Shown piece by piece: positions 9,834 to 17,526 of a stretch of 49,081 nt of DNA. How positions within the stretch are numbered: position 1 is the first letter of the stretch; each line of letters opens with the position of its first letter. Under the pieces are notes generated by a model that had not been told where the DNA came from, searched no databases, and saw nothing but the letters and a program-made list of their open reading frames with translations. The position numbers and the translations under genes are program-made. Origin of the DNA: Aphanocapsa lilacina HA4352-LM1 (GTDB lineage: Bacteria; Cyanobacteriota; Cyanobacteriia; Gloeobacterales; Gloeobacteraceae); assembly GCA_019359725.1 (NCBI GenBank), contig JAHHGR010000030.1, positions 1 to 49,081 of the forward strand, given 5' to 3'.

Positions 9834-11090
9834 TCAGCTCGGAAAGACCATCTTGGTGCGGTGCAGCGCCACCGACTCCACCAATCCGATCGCCGTAAAG
9901 CAAGTGATCAAAAATGAGCGCCCGAAGGTGACAAACGGTAGCGGAATGCCTGTCACCGGTGCCAGGCCGATAGTCATGCCGATGTTGACCACCGTCTGGA
10001 ACAACAGCATCGTGAACACGCCGATGGTCAAAAGCGAGCCGAAGTCGTCGGCAGAGTTCTGGGCGATGATCAGCAGGCGGGCAAACAGACAAAAGAACAA
10101 ACCTAACAGCACCACCGCCCCCAGAAATCCCCACTCTTCGCCCAGGGCCGAGAAGATAAAGTCGGTATGCTGCTCGGGGATGAAGTTGAGCTGGGTCTGA
10201 GTTCCCTGAAATATGCCGCGCCCCCACAGACCGCCCGCTCCAATGGCAATTTCCGATTGCAGAATGTGGTAACCGGAGCCCAGCGGGTCGCCGCTCGGAT
10301 CGAGAAAGACGATGAGGCGCTGCTGCTGATAGGGCTTGAGCAGATGCCAGAAGACCTGCCCCAGTCCCCCCGCCACCAGGTTGATCGCCCCGGCGCCGAT
10401 CGCCCCCCACCACCGCCAGTCCAACTCCCGCCAGGCGACCACCGCCATGGCCGCCACCCAGACGATCCAGGCCGGGATCCAGACGGCGTACAAAATCGCC
10501 GCCATCAGCGGCGAGACGATGAGTGCCAGCCAGCCCAGCCGCGCCCCGCCCCAATAGAGCATACCGAGGCTGATGGCGCCGAAGACGAGGGCGGTCCCCA
10601 GGTCGGGTTGTTTGAAGACCAGCAAAAAGGGCACCGCCAGTACCCCGAGCACCACCCAGATCTGGCCGAAGCTGCGGATGGGATAGCGCTGGATGAGGGC
10701 GGCGAGGGCGACGATCACCCCCAATTTGGCAAATTCGCTCGGCTGCAGCTGGATGCCCCCCAGTTCGATCCAGCGCTGGGCGCCCTTGACCGAGTTGCCG
10801 GTGAAGAGCACCCCCAAAAGCATCGCGCAGGCGGAGCCATAAATCAGCCAGCTCCAGCGCTGCAGCCAGCCGTAGGTGAGCCGCGACAAAAACAGCGCCC
10901 AGGCGATGCCCACCAGGCCCGTGCCCAACTGGGCTTTCCATTCGATGCCCTCCGGGCGGGTGCTGAAGATGGTCAGCACCCCCGTCGACAACAACAGCAC
11001 CGCGAAGAGCAGCAACCAGCCGTCGAAGCCGCGAAACAACTTATAGAGCGAATTCAGCCAGCTGTTCCAGGAAAGTTTGGCCAGCTCCAT
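9834..11090 (-). CDS. rodA: rod shape-determining protein RodA (SEDS peptidoglycan polymerase)
   Basis: A 418-residue polytopic membrane protein of the FtsW/RodA/SpoVE family with about ten hydrophobic segments. Family landmarks include GAQRWIELGGIQLQPSEFAKLG in the first half, FKQPDLGTALVFG in the middle, and IFSALGEEWGFLGA and NIGMTIGLAPVTGIPLPFVTFG toward the end. RodA polymerises glycan strands from lipid II in the elongation machinery together with a class B PBP and MreB; mreB is elsewhere in this window (25616-26647). It follows the ferredoxin gene by 21 bases and precedes folB, suggesting cotranscription. The ATG at 11090 fits the amphipathic N-terminus before the first membrane helix. 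Confidence 0.93.
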   Translation of the reverse strand: MELAKLSWNSWLNSLYKLFRGFDGWLLLFAVLLLSTGVLTIFSTRPEGIEWKAQLGTGLVGIAWALFLSRLTYGWLQRWSWLIYGSACAMLLGVLFTGNSVKGAQRWIELGGIQLQPSEFAKLGVIVALAALIQRYPIRSFGQIWVVLGVLAVPFLLVFKQPDLGTALVFGAISLGMLYWGGARLGWLALIVSPLMAAILYAVWIPAWIVWVAAMAVVAWRELDWRWWGAIGAGAINLVAGGLGQVFWHLLKPYQQQRLIVFLDPSGDPLGSGYHILQSEIAIGAGGLWGRGIFQGTQTQLNFIPEQHTDFIFSALGEEWGFLGAVVLLGLFFCLFARLLIIAQNSADDFGSLLTIGVFTMLLFQTVVNIGMTIGLAPVTGIPLPFVTFGRSFLITCFTAIGLVESVALHRTKMVFPS

Positions 11091-11111
11091 AGCACCTCAA
11101 GCAGCGACAAA

Positions 11112-11339
11112 TCAGGTGGGCGTCTTCTGAAGCTCCGGTTTTTCTTCCGGCAGGATCGCACCGTTGACCGGGCAAACCTGCAGACAAATACCGCAATCGA
11201 TACAAGTGGCAAAATCAATCCAGTACCAGTTGGTTCCCTTGGCATTTTTGCCGGGACCCTGATCGATACAGGAAACCGGACAGGCATCGACGCAATCGGC
11301 GATGCCCTCGCATACGTCGGTGACAATCGTGTGCGGCAT
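11112..11339 (-). CDS. bacterial-type ferredoxin with two Fe-S centres (Fed8-like)
   Basis: A 75-residue ferredoxin, MPHTIVTDVCEG..., with two cluster motifs. The first (CEGIADCVDACPVSC) has wider Cys spacing than a standard CxxCxxCxxxC motif, as in 3Fe-4S/4Fe-4S or Alvin-type ferredoxins. The second is a classical CIDCGICLQVCP. Conserved NAKGTNWYWIDF between them matches, from memory, small soluble ferredoxins found across cyanobacteria. It probably carries electrons in the cytoplasm; the partner is unknown. ATG at 11339 is used rather than a start ten codons upstream, because the family begins with the MPHTIV block. It sits between ylqD-like and rodA genes on the same strand. Confidence 0.9.
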   Translation of the reverse strand: MPHTIVTDVCEGIADCVDACPVSCIDQGPGKNAKGTNWYWIDFATCIDCGICLQVCPVNGAILPEEKPELQKTPT

Positions 11340-11383
11340 GACAGTTCCTCTCTCGCTCTCGCTCAATTCAGTATAGGTGGGCT

Positions 11384-11818
11384 TCAGGGCTCCCCCCGGA
11401 TTTCCTTGACGATGCCGTCTTCGATGAGCACTTCGACGTTCATTTTTTCGACCAGGTTATCCCCGGGCTGGATGTCGAAGTAGCTCTCGACCTGGCCTTG
11501 AACGACTTCCTGGGCGAGTTCCCAGCCGGTCACCTGCGACAGTTGCTGGAGAAACTGGTTTTTTTGCTGCAACAGCTGGTTTTTCTGCTCGTTGACCTGG
11601 GTACGAATGTTTTCGATCTGGTTTTTGGCCTCCGGACCGAGGGGCTTGATATTGGTGCGCTCGATTTCGGCAATAGCGCGCTTGCCCTGGAACTCGAGTT
11701 GTTCAAGCTGGCGGTCCGCCTGGGAAAGAAAACCCTGCAACTGGGCCATCATCTCCTCCTTCAGCCGGGGAGTCACGATTGCCTTGATGGTCACGTTGCG
11801 CTTGATGTTGAGCTTCAT
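11384..11818 (-). CDS. YlqD-like coiled-coil protein
   Basis: A 144-residue protein beginning MKLNIKRNVTIKAIVTPRLK. The middle (about residues 25-100) is a long coiled coil rich in Gln, Glu and Leu (QLLQQKNQFLQQLSQ), and the ends are short beta-rich segments (VEVLIEDGIVKEIRG). This architecture matches the YlqD family, small conserved proteins of unknown function in cyanobacteria and Firmicutes. No catalytic residues or membrane segments are visible. The start at 11818 is the family-like MKLN; the frame extends 15 codons upstream without family character. It lies 44 bases before the ferredoxin gene on the same strand and is divergent from the methyltransferase gene. Confidence 0.8.
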   Translation of the reverse strand: MKLNIKRNVTIKAIVTPRLKEEMMAQLQGFLSQADRQLEQLEFQGKRAIAEIERTNIKPLGPEAKNQIENIRTQVNEQKNQLLQQKNQFLQQLSQVTGWELAQEVVQGQVESYFDIQPGDNLVEKMNVEVLIEDGIVKEIRGEP

Positions 11819-11899
11819 GGAATCCGCGTCGGTGAAAGATGCTTGCGTATTGTACGCCGTCACCTGGGCAATGTCGATCGGCCCTCATCGCGGTCAATA

Positions 11900-12559
11900 A
11901 TGGAGGCACCCGCATGGAATAACACCCTGGCCACGATTTTGCGCGATTGGAGTTTTGCCTGCGCGCCGCTGTACGAGGCGATTGCCTCGGGGGCGGCGGT
12001 GCTTGCCGGGGGCGAGCGCCACTTTCGACGGGCTGCCTGGCAAAACGTTTCCCTGAGCGCCGATAGCAGCGTGCTGGATCTCTGTTGCGGGCCAGGCGGA
12101 GCCACGCGCTATCTGGCGGCCACCGGTGCGCGGGTGACAGGGCTCGATCTGTCCGAGCGCAGCCTGCGCCACGCCCGAGAGCGCCTACCTGGGGTGCACT
12201 TTGTTCAGGGCCGCGCCGAGGCGATGCCCTTTGTCGGGGCAAGCTTCGACCTGGTACATACGAGCGTCGCCCTGCACGAGATGGAGCCTACTCAGCGGCG
12301 GGCGATTATTCGCGAGGTACTGCGGGTGCTCAAACCCGGCGGCACCTTTGCGCTCATCGACTACCACCGGCCGACCAATCCGCTCTACTGGCCGGGGCTG
12401 GTGCTGTTTTTATGGGTATTCGAAACCCACACCGCCTGGGAACTGCTCGCCACAGACTTGCCGGGACTGCTGGCCGAGTGCGGCTTTAGCACCCTCGAGC
12501 AGCAACTATTGGCCGGAGGTAGTCTGCAGACGGTGCAGGCCCGCAAACCGCAGGTGTAG
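11900..12559 (+). CDS. class I SAM-dependent methyltransferase
   Basis: A 219-residue methyltransferase of the UbiE/Methyltransf_11 type. Motif I is VLDLCCGPGGATRYLA, followed by VTGLDLSERSLRHAR, then FVQGRAEAMPF and the post-I/II region FDLVHTSVALHEMEPTQRR. EVLRVLKPGGTFALIDYH is the conserved beta-5 region. The substrate cannot be inferred; similar enzymes methylate quinones, sterols, lipids or small secondary metabolites. The ATG at 11900 is used because the Rossmann fold begins about 60 residues later, as expected; the longer frame upstream is antisense to the YlqD gene. It is a single plus-strand gene in a minus-strand region. Confidence 0.88.
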   Translation: MEAPAWNNTLATILRDWSFACAPLYEAIASGAAVLAGGERHFRRAAWQNVSLSADSSVLDLCCGPGGATRYLAATGARVTGLDLSERSLRHARERLPGVHFVQGRAEAMPFVGASFDLVHTSVALHEMEPTQRRAIIREVLRVLKPGGTFALIDYHRPTNPLYWPGLVLFLWVFETHTAWELLATDLPGLLAECGFSTLEQQLLAGGSLQTVQARKPQV

Positions 12560-12625
12560 GAGCGCGCCGGGGAAACAAACCGGACAAAAGCGCTCAAGTC
12601 GCTAAAGCCGGGCTAGCCGGATTGC

Positions 12626-14056
12626 TCAGGAGTCCATTTCGTGTGCGAGTACCCTGGCGACCGCCCGACCGGTGTCCGAGCGAAATTCCTCGACATCCAC
12701 CCGCGACAGCAACCAGACTGCCACCAGCATCCCGAGGCTTTCGAGGGCGAATACCGCGCCGTAGGCGAGCACCGGCACCCCGAACACACTCCGGGCGACA
12801 TCGAGCACAACGCCCCCCGCCACGGTGGCAAACGCCTGGGACATGGCCTGGGCGAGACCCCAGGCGCCGATGAACGTGCCTGCGGTCTCGGCGGCGGTGA
12901 GATCCAGCATCAGGCTTACCGCGGCGTTGGTGGTGATCCCGAAGCCGAGTCCCAGAACGGTGACCGCCCCCTGCAGAACGGCCGGCATTGCGGTAAAGCC
13001 TGCGAGGATGACCAGCCCGAAGCAGGCTCCCACCAGCAGGCAGCCGAGGCGGGCGGTGCGCTTTTTGCCCAGCCGCGGCACAATCAAAAATCCTGCCAGT
13101 GAAATGCCCACCAGCGTGCCGGTCCCCCAGAAGGCATTGAGCCGGGTGCTCTCGGCGACGCTCATGCCGAAGACTTCGCCGCCGTAAGGTTCGAGTATCG
13201 GCTGCTGCATAAAGAGGCTCACAGTCATAGCAAGCAAGAAGGCAAAGAATACCCCGGTCTGGCGGCTTGCCGTCAGGATGCGCAGGGCGGAAGCGAGGGT
13301 GATGCGGTCCTCGCGCAGAACGGCAACCGTCCGGCGGCTGAAGCGCGAATAGCGGGCTTCCACCCCCGCCAGGGCCACCAGGGCCAGGCTGAAGACGGCG
13401 GCGGGCACGACGGTAAACAAATAATTGATCGACTCGCGCAGGGTCTCCACGGTGAGACCCTTGAGCAGACCGGCGCTGGTGACGGCTCCTGTGACGATCC
13501 CAACCATCAGCATCGTCCAGACGATCCCGACCAGCTTGGAGCGGTCGTCCTCGTCGGAGACATCGACCAGCAGCGCCGTGAAGGGCGTCGAACTGCAGCT
13601 GATGCAAAGCCCGTACCCGGCAAAGGCAAGCGCCAAAAGCGCCACCCATCCGTAGGTCGCCCCCGACCAGCCCGTGGCGCGCAGGCTGTCGGACAGTCCC
13701 CAGATCACCTGCACCGCCAGATAGGAAGTGAGGCAAAACAACGCCGCCCCGAGCCATACATAGCCCGTGCGGTGGTACCCGAAGAGCGGTCTGGCATCCG
13801 AGCGCTGGCCGAACCAGACGCGAGCCGGGGCGACGAATTGGTACATAGCGAGCACCCCGCCTGCAAGGGTCGCTGGGATGGCGAGCAGATTGACGTCGAT
13901 CAAGATGCGGTTGAGCACCCCGAGGGTGAGGATCGACATGATCCCCAGACCCATCTGAAATAAACCGAGCCGGAACATCGTGAGCAGCCCCAACTTCGGC
14001 AGGGTGTGCTCTGCAGGGATTCCGCCGGCCAGTTGGGACAGATCGCTCGAACTCAT
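12626..14056 (-). CDS. BCH/PucC family MFS transporter
   Basis: A 476-residue membrane protein with about twelve hydrophobic helices. The N-terminal region (LPKLGLLTMFRLGLFQMGLG, then GVLNRILIDVNLLAIPATLAG and RTGYVWLGAALF) is characteristic of the BCH/PucC branch of the major facilitator superfamily. In purple bacteria members assist light-harvesting complex assembly or pigment handling. Cyanobacterial homologues are suspected of chlorophyll carriage or delivery, but this is not proven. It stands alone on the minus strand between mrp (upstream) and the convergent methyltransferase gene. The window also carries LPOR and a carotenoid-cyclase homologue, though not adjacent. Confidence 0.88.
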   Translation of the reverse strand: MSSSDLSQLAGGIPAEHTLPKLGLLTMFRLGLFQMGLGIMSILTLGVLNRILIDVNLLAIPATLAGGVLAMYQFVAPARVWFGQRSDARPLFGYHRTGYVWLGAALFCLTSYLAVQVIWGLSDSLRATGWSGATYGWVALLALAFAGYGLCISCSSTPFTALLVDVSDEDDRSKLVGIVWTMLMVGIVTGAVTSAGLLKGLTVETLRESINYLFTVVPAAVFSLALVALAGVEARYSRFSRRTVAVLREDRITLASALRILTASRQTGVFFAFLLAMTVSLFMQQPILEPYGGEVFGMSVAESTRLNAFWGTGTLVGISLAGFLIVPRLGKKRTARLGCLLVGACFGLVILAGFTAMPAVLQGAVTVLGLGFGITTNAAVSLMLDLTAAETAGTFIGAWGLAQAMSQAFATVAGGVVLDVARSVFGVPVLAYGAVFALESLGMLVAVWLLSRVDVEEFRSDTGRAVARVLAHEMDS

Positions 14057-14126
14057 CGCGCTTGTACGACCGTCAGGTGTTTCTCGCCTATATTAAGGGG
14101 CAATAAGCGCCGGTCCCCACCAACTT

Positions 14127-15200
14127 TCAGGTGAGGGCCGCCACCGAGACTTTGCCCGCGATCACCTGGGCGAGTTTGCGAAAGGCCTGGGCGGAGGCCG
14201 AATCGGGCCGGGCCATGGCGATGGGCACCCCCCGGTCGCCCCCTTCGCGCACGGGCATCTCCAAAGGCAGCATGCCCAACAGCGGCAGCCCCAGCTCGCG
14301 GGCGGTGCGCTCGCCGCCGCCGCTGCTGAAGATGTCGTATTTTTTTTCAGGAGCGTCGGGCGGAATAAAGTAGCTCATGTTCTCGACGATCCCGAGCACC
14401 GGCACCCCGAGTTGCTGGAACATGCGCAGACCCTTGCGCGAGTCGAGCAGGGCCACAGTCTGGGGAGTGGTGACGATCACCGCCCCCGCCAGGGGCACCG
14501 ACTGACAGAGGGTGAGCTGGGCGTCCCCGGTACCCGGCGGCAAATCGATGATCAGATAATCGAGTTCGCCCCAGTCCACCTGGTAGAGAAACTGGCGAAT
14601 AGCGGAGTTGAGCATCGGCCCGCGCCAGATGAGCGGCTGATCCTCACCGACCCAGAAGCCCATCGAGACTACTTTGACACCGTAGTTAAACAGCGGCTCG
14701 AATATTTCACCGCCGTTCTCGTTGTGGCGCACGGGCATCTTCTGGCCTTGCAAACCGAGCATCAAAGGCACGTTCGGCCCATAGATATCGGCATCGAGAA
14801 TGCCCACCTGGGCGCCGGATTGGGCCAGCGACACGGCGACATTGACCGAAACGGTCGTCTTGCCCACGCCGCCCTTGCCGCTGGAGACAGCAATGATGTT
14901 CTTGACCCCCGGGATTCCTTGCCGATCGGGTAGGGCCTTGGCCTTGGGCGTCTCGGCGGTCACTTCCACTTCGACGCTCTGGACACCGTCGATGGCAAAG
15001 ACGGCCTTCTTGCAGTCGCCCACGATCATCTCGCGCAGCGGACAGGCGGGGGTGGTGAGCACCAGCGTGAAGCTGACGTCGCCCCCTTGAATGTCGACGT
15101 TGCGGATCATGCCCAGTTCGACCAGCGAGCGGCGCAGCTCCGGATCCTGCACAGGCTTGAGGACATTCAGGATTTCTTCTTGCTGGATGATGCGCTGCAT
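14127..15200 (-). CDS. mrp: Mrp/NBP35-type Fe-S cluster carrier ATPase
   Basis: A 357-residue protein with an N-terminal MIP18 (DUF59) domain (about residues 1-85; LKPVQDPELRRSLVELGM and TPACPLREMI) and a ParA/MinD-like ATPase domain with the deviant Walker A GKGGVGKTT at residues 108-116, DADIYGPNVPLMLG and IIDLPPGTGDAQLT. Mrp/ApbC proteins hold and deliver Fe-S clusters. The CxxC usual near the C-terminus of proteobacterial Mrp is replaced by MSYFIPPDAPEKKYD; from memory this Cys-less form is common in cyanobacterial homologues. Its start is divergent from the alpha-E gene (140 bases). The pucC-like gene follows 70 bases downstream. Confidence 0.93.
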   Translation of the reverse strand: MQRIIQQEEILNVLKPVQDPELRRSLVELGMIRNVDIQGGDVSFTLVLTTPACPLREMIVGDCKKAVFAIDGVQSVEVEVTAETPKAKALPDRQGIPGVKNIIAVSSGKGGVGKTTVSVNVAVSLAQSGAQVGILDADIYGPNVPLMLGLQGQKMPVRHNENGGEIFEPLFNYGVKVVSMGFWVGEDQPLIWRGPMLNSAIRQFLYQVDWGELDYLIIDLPPGTGDAQLTLCQSVPLAGAVIVTTPQTVALLDSRKGLRMFQQLGVPVLGIVENMSYFIPPDAPEKKYDIFSSGGGERTARELGLPLLGMLPLEMPVREGGDRGVPIAMARPDSASAQAFRKLAQVIAGKVSVAALT

Positions 15201-15340
15201 GGTGCCAGTGTGGGTTGGAGCCGGGGAAAAGCCCGCCGGCGCAGTTCCCCTTCAGCATAGTACAGGCGACCCGCCGCTCCTGGAGTCTGGCGCTTTGGTT
15301 CCCGCTGCACTCAAGGCGGCCTATGGGTTAATCTGTCCCC

Positions 15341-16345
15341 ATGTTGAGCCGCATCGCCGAGTATCATTACTGGTTGGGGCGCTACATCGAGCGCGCCGAG
15401 AACACCGCCCGCGTCGTCGCCGATTATTACCAGACCTTGCTCGATATCGGCGAGCAGGCCAACCACGCGAGTCAGCGCTGGGAGATGGTCCTTGAAGTGG
15501 TGGGTGAGATGGACGCTTACCAGGAACGCTACCCGGCCGTGCAGCCCGCCCAGGTCGAGCAGTTCGTCACCTTCGACCGCACCAACCCCAGTTCGATCCT
15601 CAGCTGTGTCACCCAGGCGCGCGAGAACGCTCGCGGTATCCGCGATCAAATTTCATCGGAACTGTGGCTGGCGCTCAACCGGCTCTACCTTGAATTGCGC
15701 GGCGCCCGCTGGGAAGGGGATGTCGACGCCGAGGCACTCGGGTTCTACGAAAAGGTCAAAGAACAGTCAGGACTGATCGACAGCCTGATCGACAGCACGA
15801 TTCTCCACGACACGGGCTGGCGGTTTTTGCGGCTGGGCCGCTTCTTCGAGCGGGCTTTGCAGACCGCGCGGATTTTGCAGGTGCGCTACCGGCTCATCAA
15901 TCCCCAGTCGGCCCTGGCGGAGCGGCCCATCGAGGTACAGCAGTGGCTGTCGCTGCTGCGCTCGGTGAGCGGATCGGAAATTTACAGCAAGCTCTACCGG
16001 GCCACGGTCGCCCCGCGCTCGGTGGCCGCACTGCTGGTGCTCAACCCGCGCTTCCCGCGCTCATTGCGCTTTGCCACTTCCCAGGTGAGCAACATCCTCG
16101 GTCTCCTTGCCGCAAGCCAGCCCGGCTCCTACACCAGCGAAGCCGAGCGGCTGAGCGGCCGACTGGCCAACGAACTGGTCTACAGCACCCTTGAAGAGAT
16201 CGAGCGCACCGGAGTGGTGCCCTACCTTCTCCAAAAAGAAAGCGAACTGAATCTGATCGGCAACCACATCCACAACTACTACTTCGGCTACCCGGTGCCC
16301 ACGCCGATGGTGCAGGTACAGACGCTCGAATTTCAGACGTTTTGA
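15341..16345 (+). CDS. alpha-E domain protein
   Basis: A 334-residue all-helical protein. It opens with the family hallmark MLSRIAEYHYWLGRYIERAENTAR and contains CVTQARENARGIRDQIS, typical of alpha-E (DUF403) proteins. Elsewhere these are encoded with a circularly permuted ATP-grasp protein and a transglutaminase-like protein, and the set has been proposed to make or modify peptides; function is unproven. Here neither partner is adjacent: mrp is divergent upstream and the PH-domain gene converges downstream, with stops two bases apart. The C-terminus ends with a short non-conserved tail (VQTLEFQTF). No signal peptide or membrane segment is seen. Confidence 0.9.
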   Translation: MLSRIAEYHYWLGRYIERAENTARVVADYYQTLLDIGEQANHASQRWEMVLEVVGEMDAYQERYPAVQPAQVEQFVTFDRTNPSSILSCVTQARENARGIRDQISSELWLALNRLYLELRGARWEGDVDAEALGFYEKVKEQSGLIDSLIDSTILHDTGWRFLRLGRFFERALQTARILQVRYRLINPQSALAERPIEVQQWLSLLRSVSGSEIYSKLYRATVAPRSVAALLVLNPRFPRSLRFATSQVSNILGLLAASQPGSYTSEAERLSGRLANELVYSTLEEIERTGVVPYLLQKESELNLIGNHIHNYYFGYPVPTPMVQVQTLEFQTF

Positions 16346-16347
16346 AG

Positions 16348-16746
16348 CTAGCTGCGGGTGGCGGGGCTGGGTTGACGGCGATCGAGGCGCTCTTCGATGT
16401 AGTCCGCCAGTTCACGAAAGCGGGGCAGAGCTTTCATTTCGATCTGGGTGCCGTCTTTGGTGTTCACGAGTACCACACCATAGTTAAACAGACCGCCCAC
16501 GATCGAGTTGGGGATCACCCGCACTGATCGAATCTCGCGATAGACGATGTCGTAGCGCTTCTGGCCCATCCAGCCGCTTTCGACGGTAATCCGGCGGTTG
16601 GTAATCCGGTAGCGCACGAAAAGTTGGCGCACCAGACTGCCAACCCAGAGGGGCAGCCAGATAATCGTGACCAGAAGCAGCGTGTTGACGATAAAGTCCA
16701 CGATGTGGGGCCGCCCCTCGAACTGCACCTCTTCTTGAATCGCCAT
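16348..16746 (-). CDS. PH-domain membrane protein downstream of rnpA
   Basis: A 132-residue protein, MAIQEEVQFEGRPH..., with one or two closely spaced hydrophobic stretches near residues 16-38 (NTLLLVTIIWLPLWVGSLV). A bacterial PH-like (DUF304/YdbT-type) fold follows: YRITNRRITVESGW, then YDIVYREIRSVRVI and GVVLVNTKDG, closing with an ALPRFRELADYIEER segment. Its function is unknown. It starts 10 bases after the rnpA stop, so it likely belongs to the rpmH-rnpA unit; from memory a similar gene follows rnpA in other cyanobacteria. ATG at 16746 is chosen because the upstream extension overlaps rnpA and has no conserved character. Confidence 0.85.
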   Translation of the reverse strand: MAIQEEVQFEGRPHIVDFIVNTLLLVTIIWLPLWVGSLVRQLFVRYRITNRRITVESGWMGQKRYDIVYREIRSVRVIPNSIVGGLFNYGVVLVNTKDGTQIEMKALPRFRELADYIEERLDRRQPSPATRS

Positions 16747-16756
16747 GCACCTTCTC

Positions 16757-17131
16757 CTAATCGGCATCCCGCGTATTGGTTCCGCTCGGCAGTAGCCCTG
16801 CAAGGACAAGCAGACCATTGACCTGCTCGCATATCTCCCCGTAGGACGGCACGAAGGCACCCTCCAGCTGGGGGCGGACCACTATTACAATTTTGTATCC
16901 AGACGCCAGTTTCAGAAGCACCCGGCGCAAAGATTCGCGGATCAGTCGCCGGTAACGGTTGCGGCGCACGGCGTTGCCGACTTTGCGGCTGGTGGTAATG
17001 CCAACCCGGGTTGGGGCAGGATCGGCCTTCAGCACCAACAATTGCAGATGGCTGCTCGTATAGCGTTTGGCGCGACGATGCACCAATTCGAAGTCGCGCC
17101 GGGCGCGCAGGCGGTGCTCGCCGGGCAGCAA
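16757..17131 (-). CDS. rnpA: ribonuclease P protein component
   Basis: A 124-residue RnpA. It assists the RNase P RNA in cutting the 5' leader from tRNA precursors. The basic helix signature GITTSRKVGNAVRRNRYRRL is present, as are the N-terminal LRARRDFELVHRRAKRY and the central hydrophobic strand YKIVIVVRP. The apparent start is a TTG at 17131, three bases after the rpmH stop; no ATG fits the conserved N-terminus, so translation is probably coupled to rpmH. The gene order rpmH-rnpA is the standard bacterial one. The C-terminal tail (SGTNTRDAD) is longer than the minimal fold and not conserved. Confidence 0.95.
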   Translation of the reverse strand: MLPGEHRLRARRDFELVHRRAKRYTSSHLQLLVLKADPAPTRVGITTSRKVGNAVRRNRYRRLIRESLRRVLLKLASGYKIVIVVRPQLEGAFVPSYGEICEQVNGLLVLAGLLPSGTNTRDAD

Positions 17132-17134
17132 AGA

Positions 17135-17269
17135 CTAGACGGCCAGACGATGGCGACCTCTGCGGCGACGGGCCGACAGCACGCGCCGTCCGCTTGCCGT
17201 CCGCATGCGCGCCCGGAAGCCGGAAGTCTTCTGGCGCTTGCGGGTGGTGCCACCCAGCGTTCTTTTCAT
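17135..17269 (-). CDS. rpmH: 50S ribosomal protein L34
   Basis: A 44-residue, very basic protein beginning [20 protein letters not shown], with the L34 core [20 protein letters not shown]. It lines the large-subunit tunnel region. The gene is preceded by a clear sigma-70 promoter 27 bases upstream and followed after three bases by rnpA. The family usually begins MxRTxxGTxRKR, which fits the ATG at 17269. It is divergent from dnaA across 257 bases. Confidence 0.96.
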   Translation of the reverse strand: MKRTLGGTTRKRQKTSGFRARMRTASGRRVLSARRRRGRHRLAV

Positions 17270-17526
17270 CGATGTCTATAAACGCAGCGCTTCGCATTAT
17301 AACTGAGGGGTGCCGCGCTCGCAAAGCGCTTCGACCGAGTTTTCGCCTGCGCCGGGTTCCCATGGGGCGGGGCAAAGCACTGTAGCGGCGTGGCTGCTTG
17401 ACCACGTCTTGCCGATGGGCGGCACGCGTGCGAAACGCAAATTGAGGATGGACGGATGGCGGATCTTTGGATAAGATTGCACACTAAAGCGTCGGCGTCC
17501 GGCATAGATATATTTAGGTGTAAACA
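17270..17526. other. rpmH-dnaA divergent intergenic region, possible relict origin region
   Basis: This 257-bp region between divergent rpmH and dnaA is where many bacteria place oriC or dnaA autoregulatory boxes. Only one near-consensus DnaA box is visible: TTATCCAAA on the minus strand (17466-17474), one mismatch from TTATCCACA. The dnaA-proximal 70 bases are A/T-richer than the rest. One weak box and no AT-rich repeat array do not support a functional origin; autoregulation of dnaA is the more cautious reading. Confidence 0.3.
17296..17324 (-). promoter_or_regulatory. sigma-70 promoter of the rpmH-rnpA unit
   Basis: On the minus strand TTGCGA (17324-17319, 4/6 match to TTGACA) is followed after exactly 17 bases by a perfect TATAAT (17301-17296). 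The -10 element lies 27 bases before the rpmH ATG, leaving a short leader. Confidence 0.7.

Noticed and set aside
12594..13757. 387-codon minus-strand frame overlapping the PucC-like gene
   Set aside because: Arg/Gly-rich shadow of the transporter in another frame; the transporter has membrane helices and family motifs.
17270..17526. Functional oriC
   Set aside because: Only one imperfect DnaA box and no AT-rich unwinding repeats; kept only as a possible relict region.
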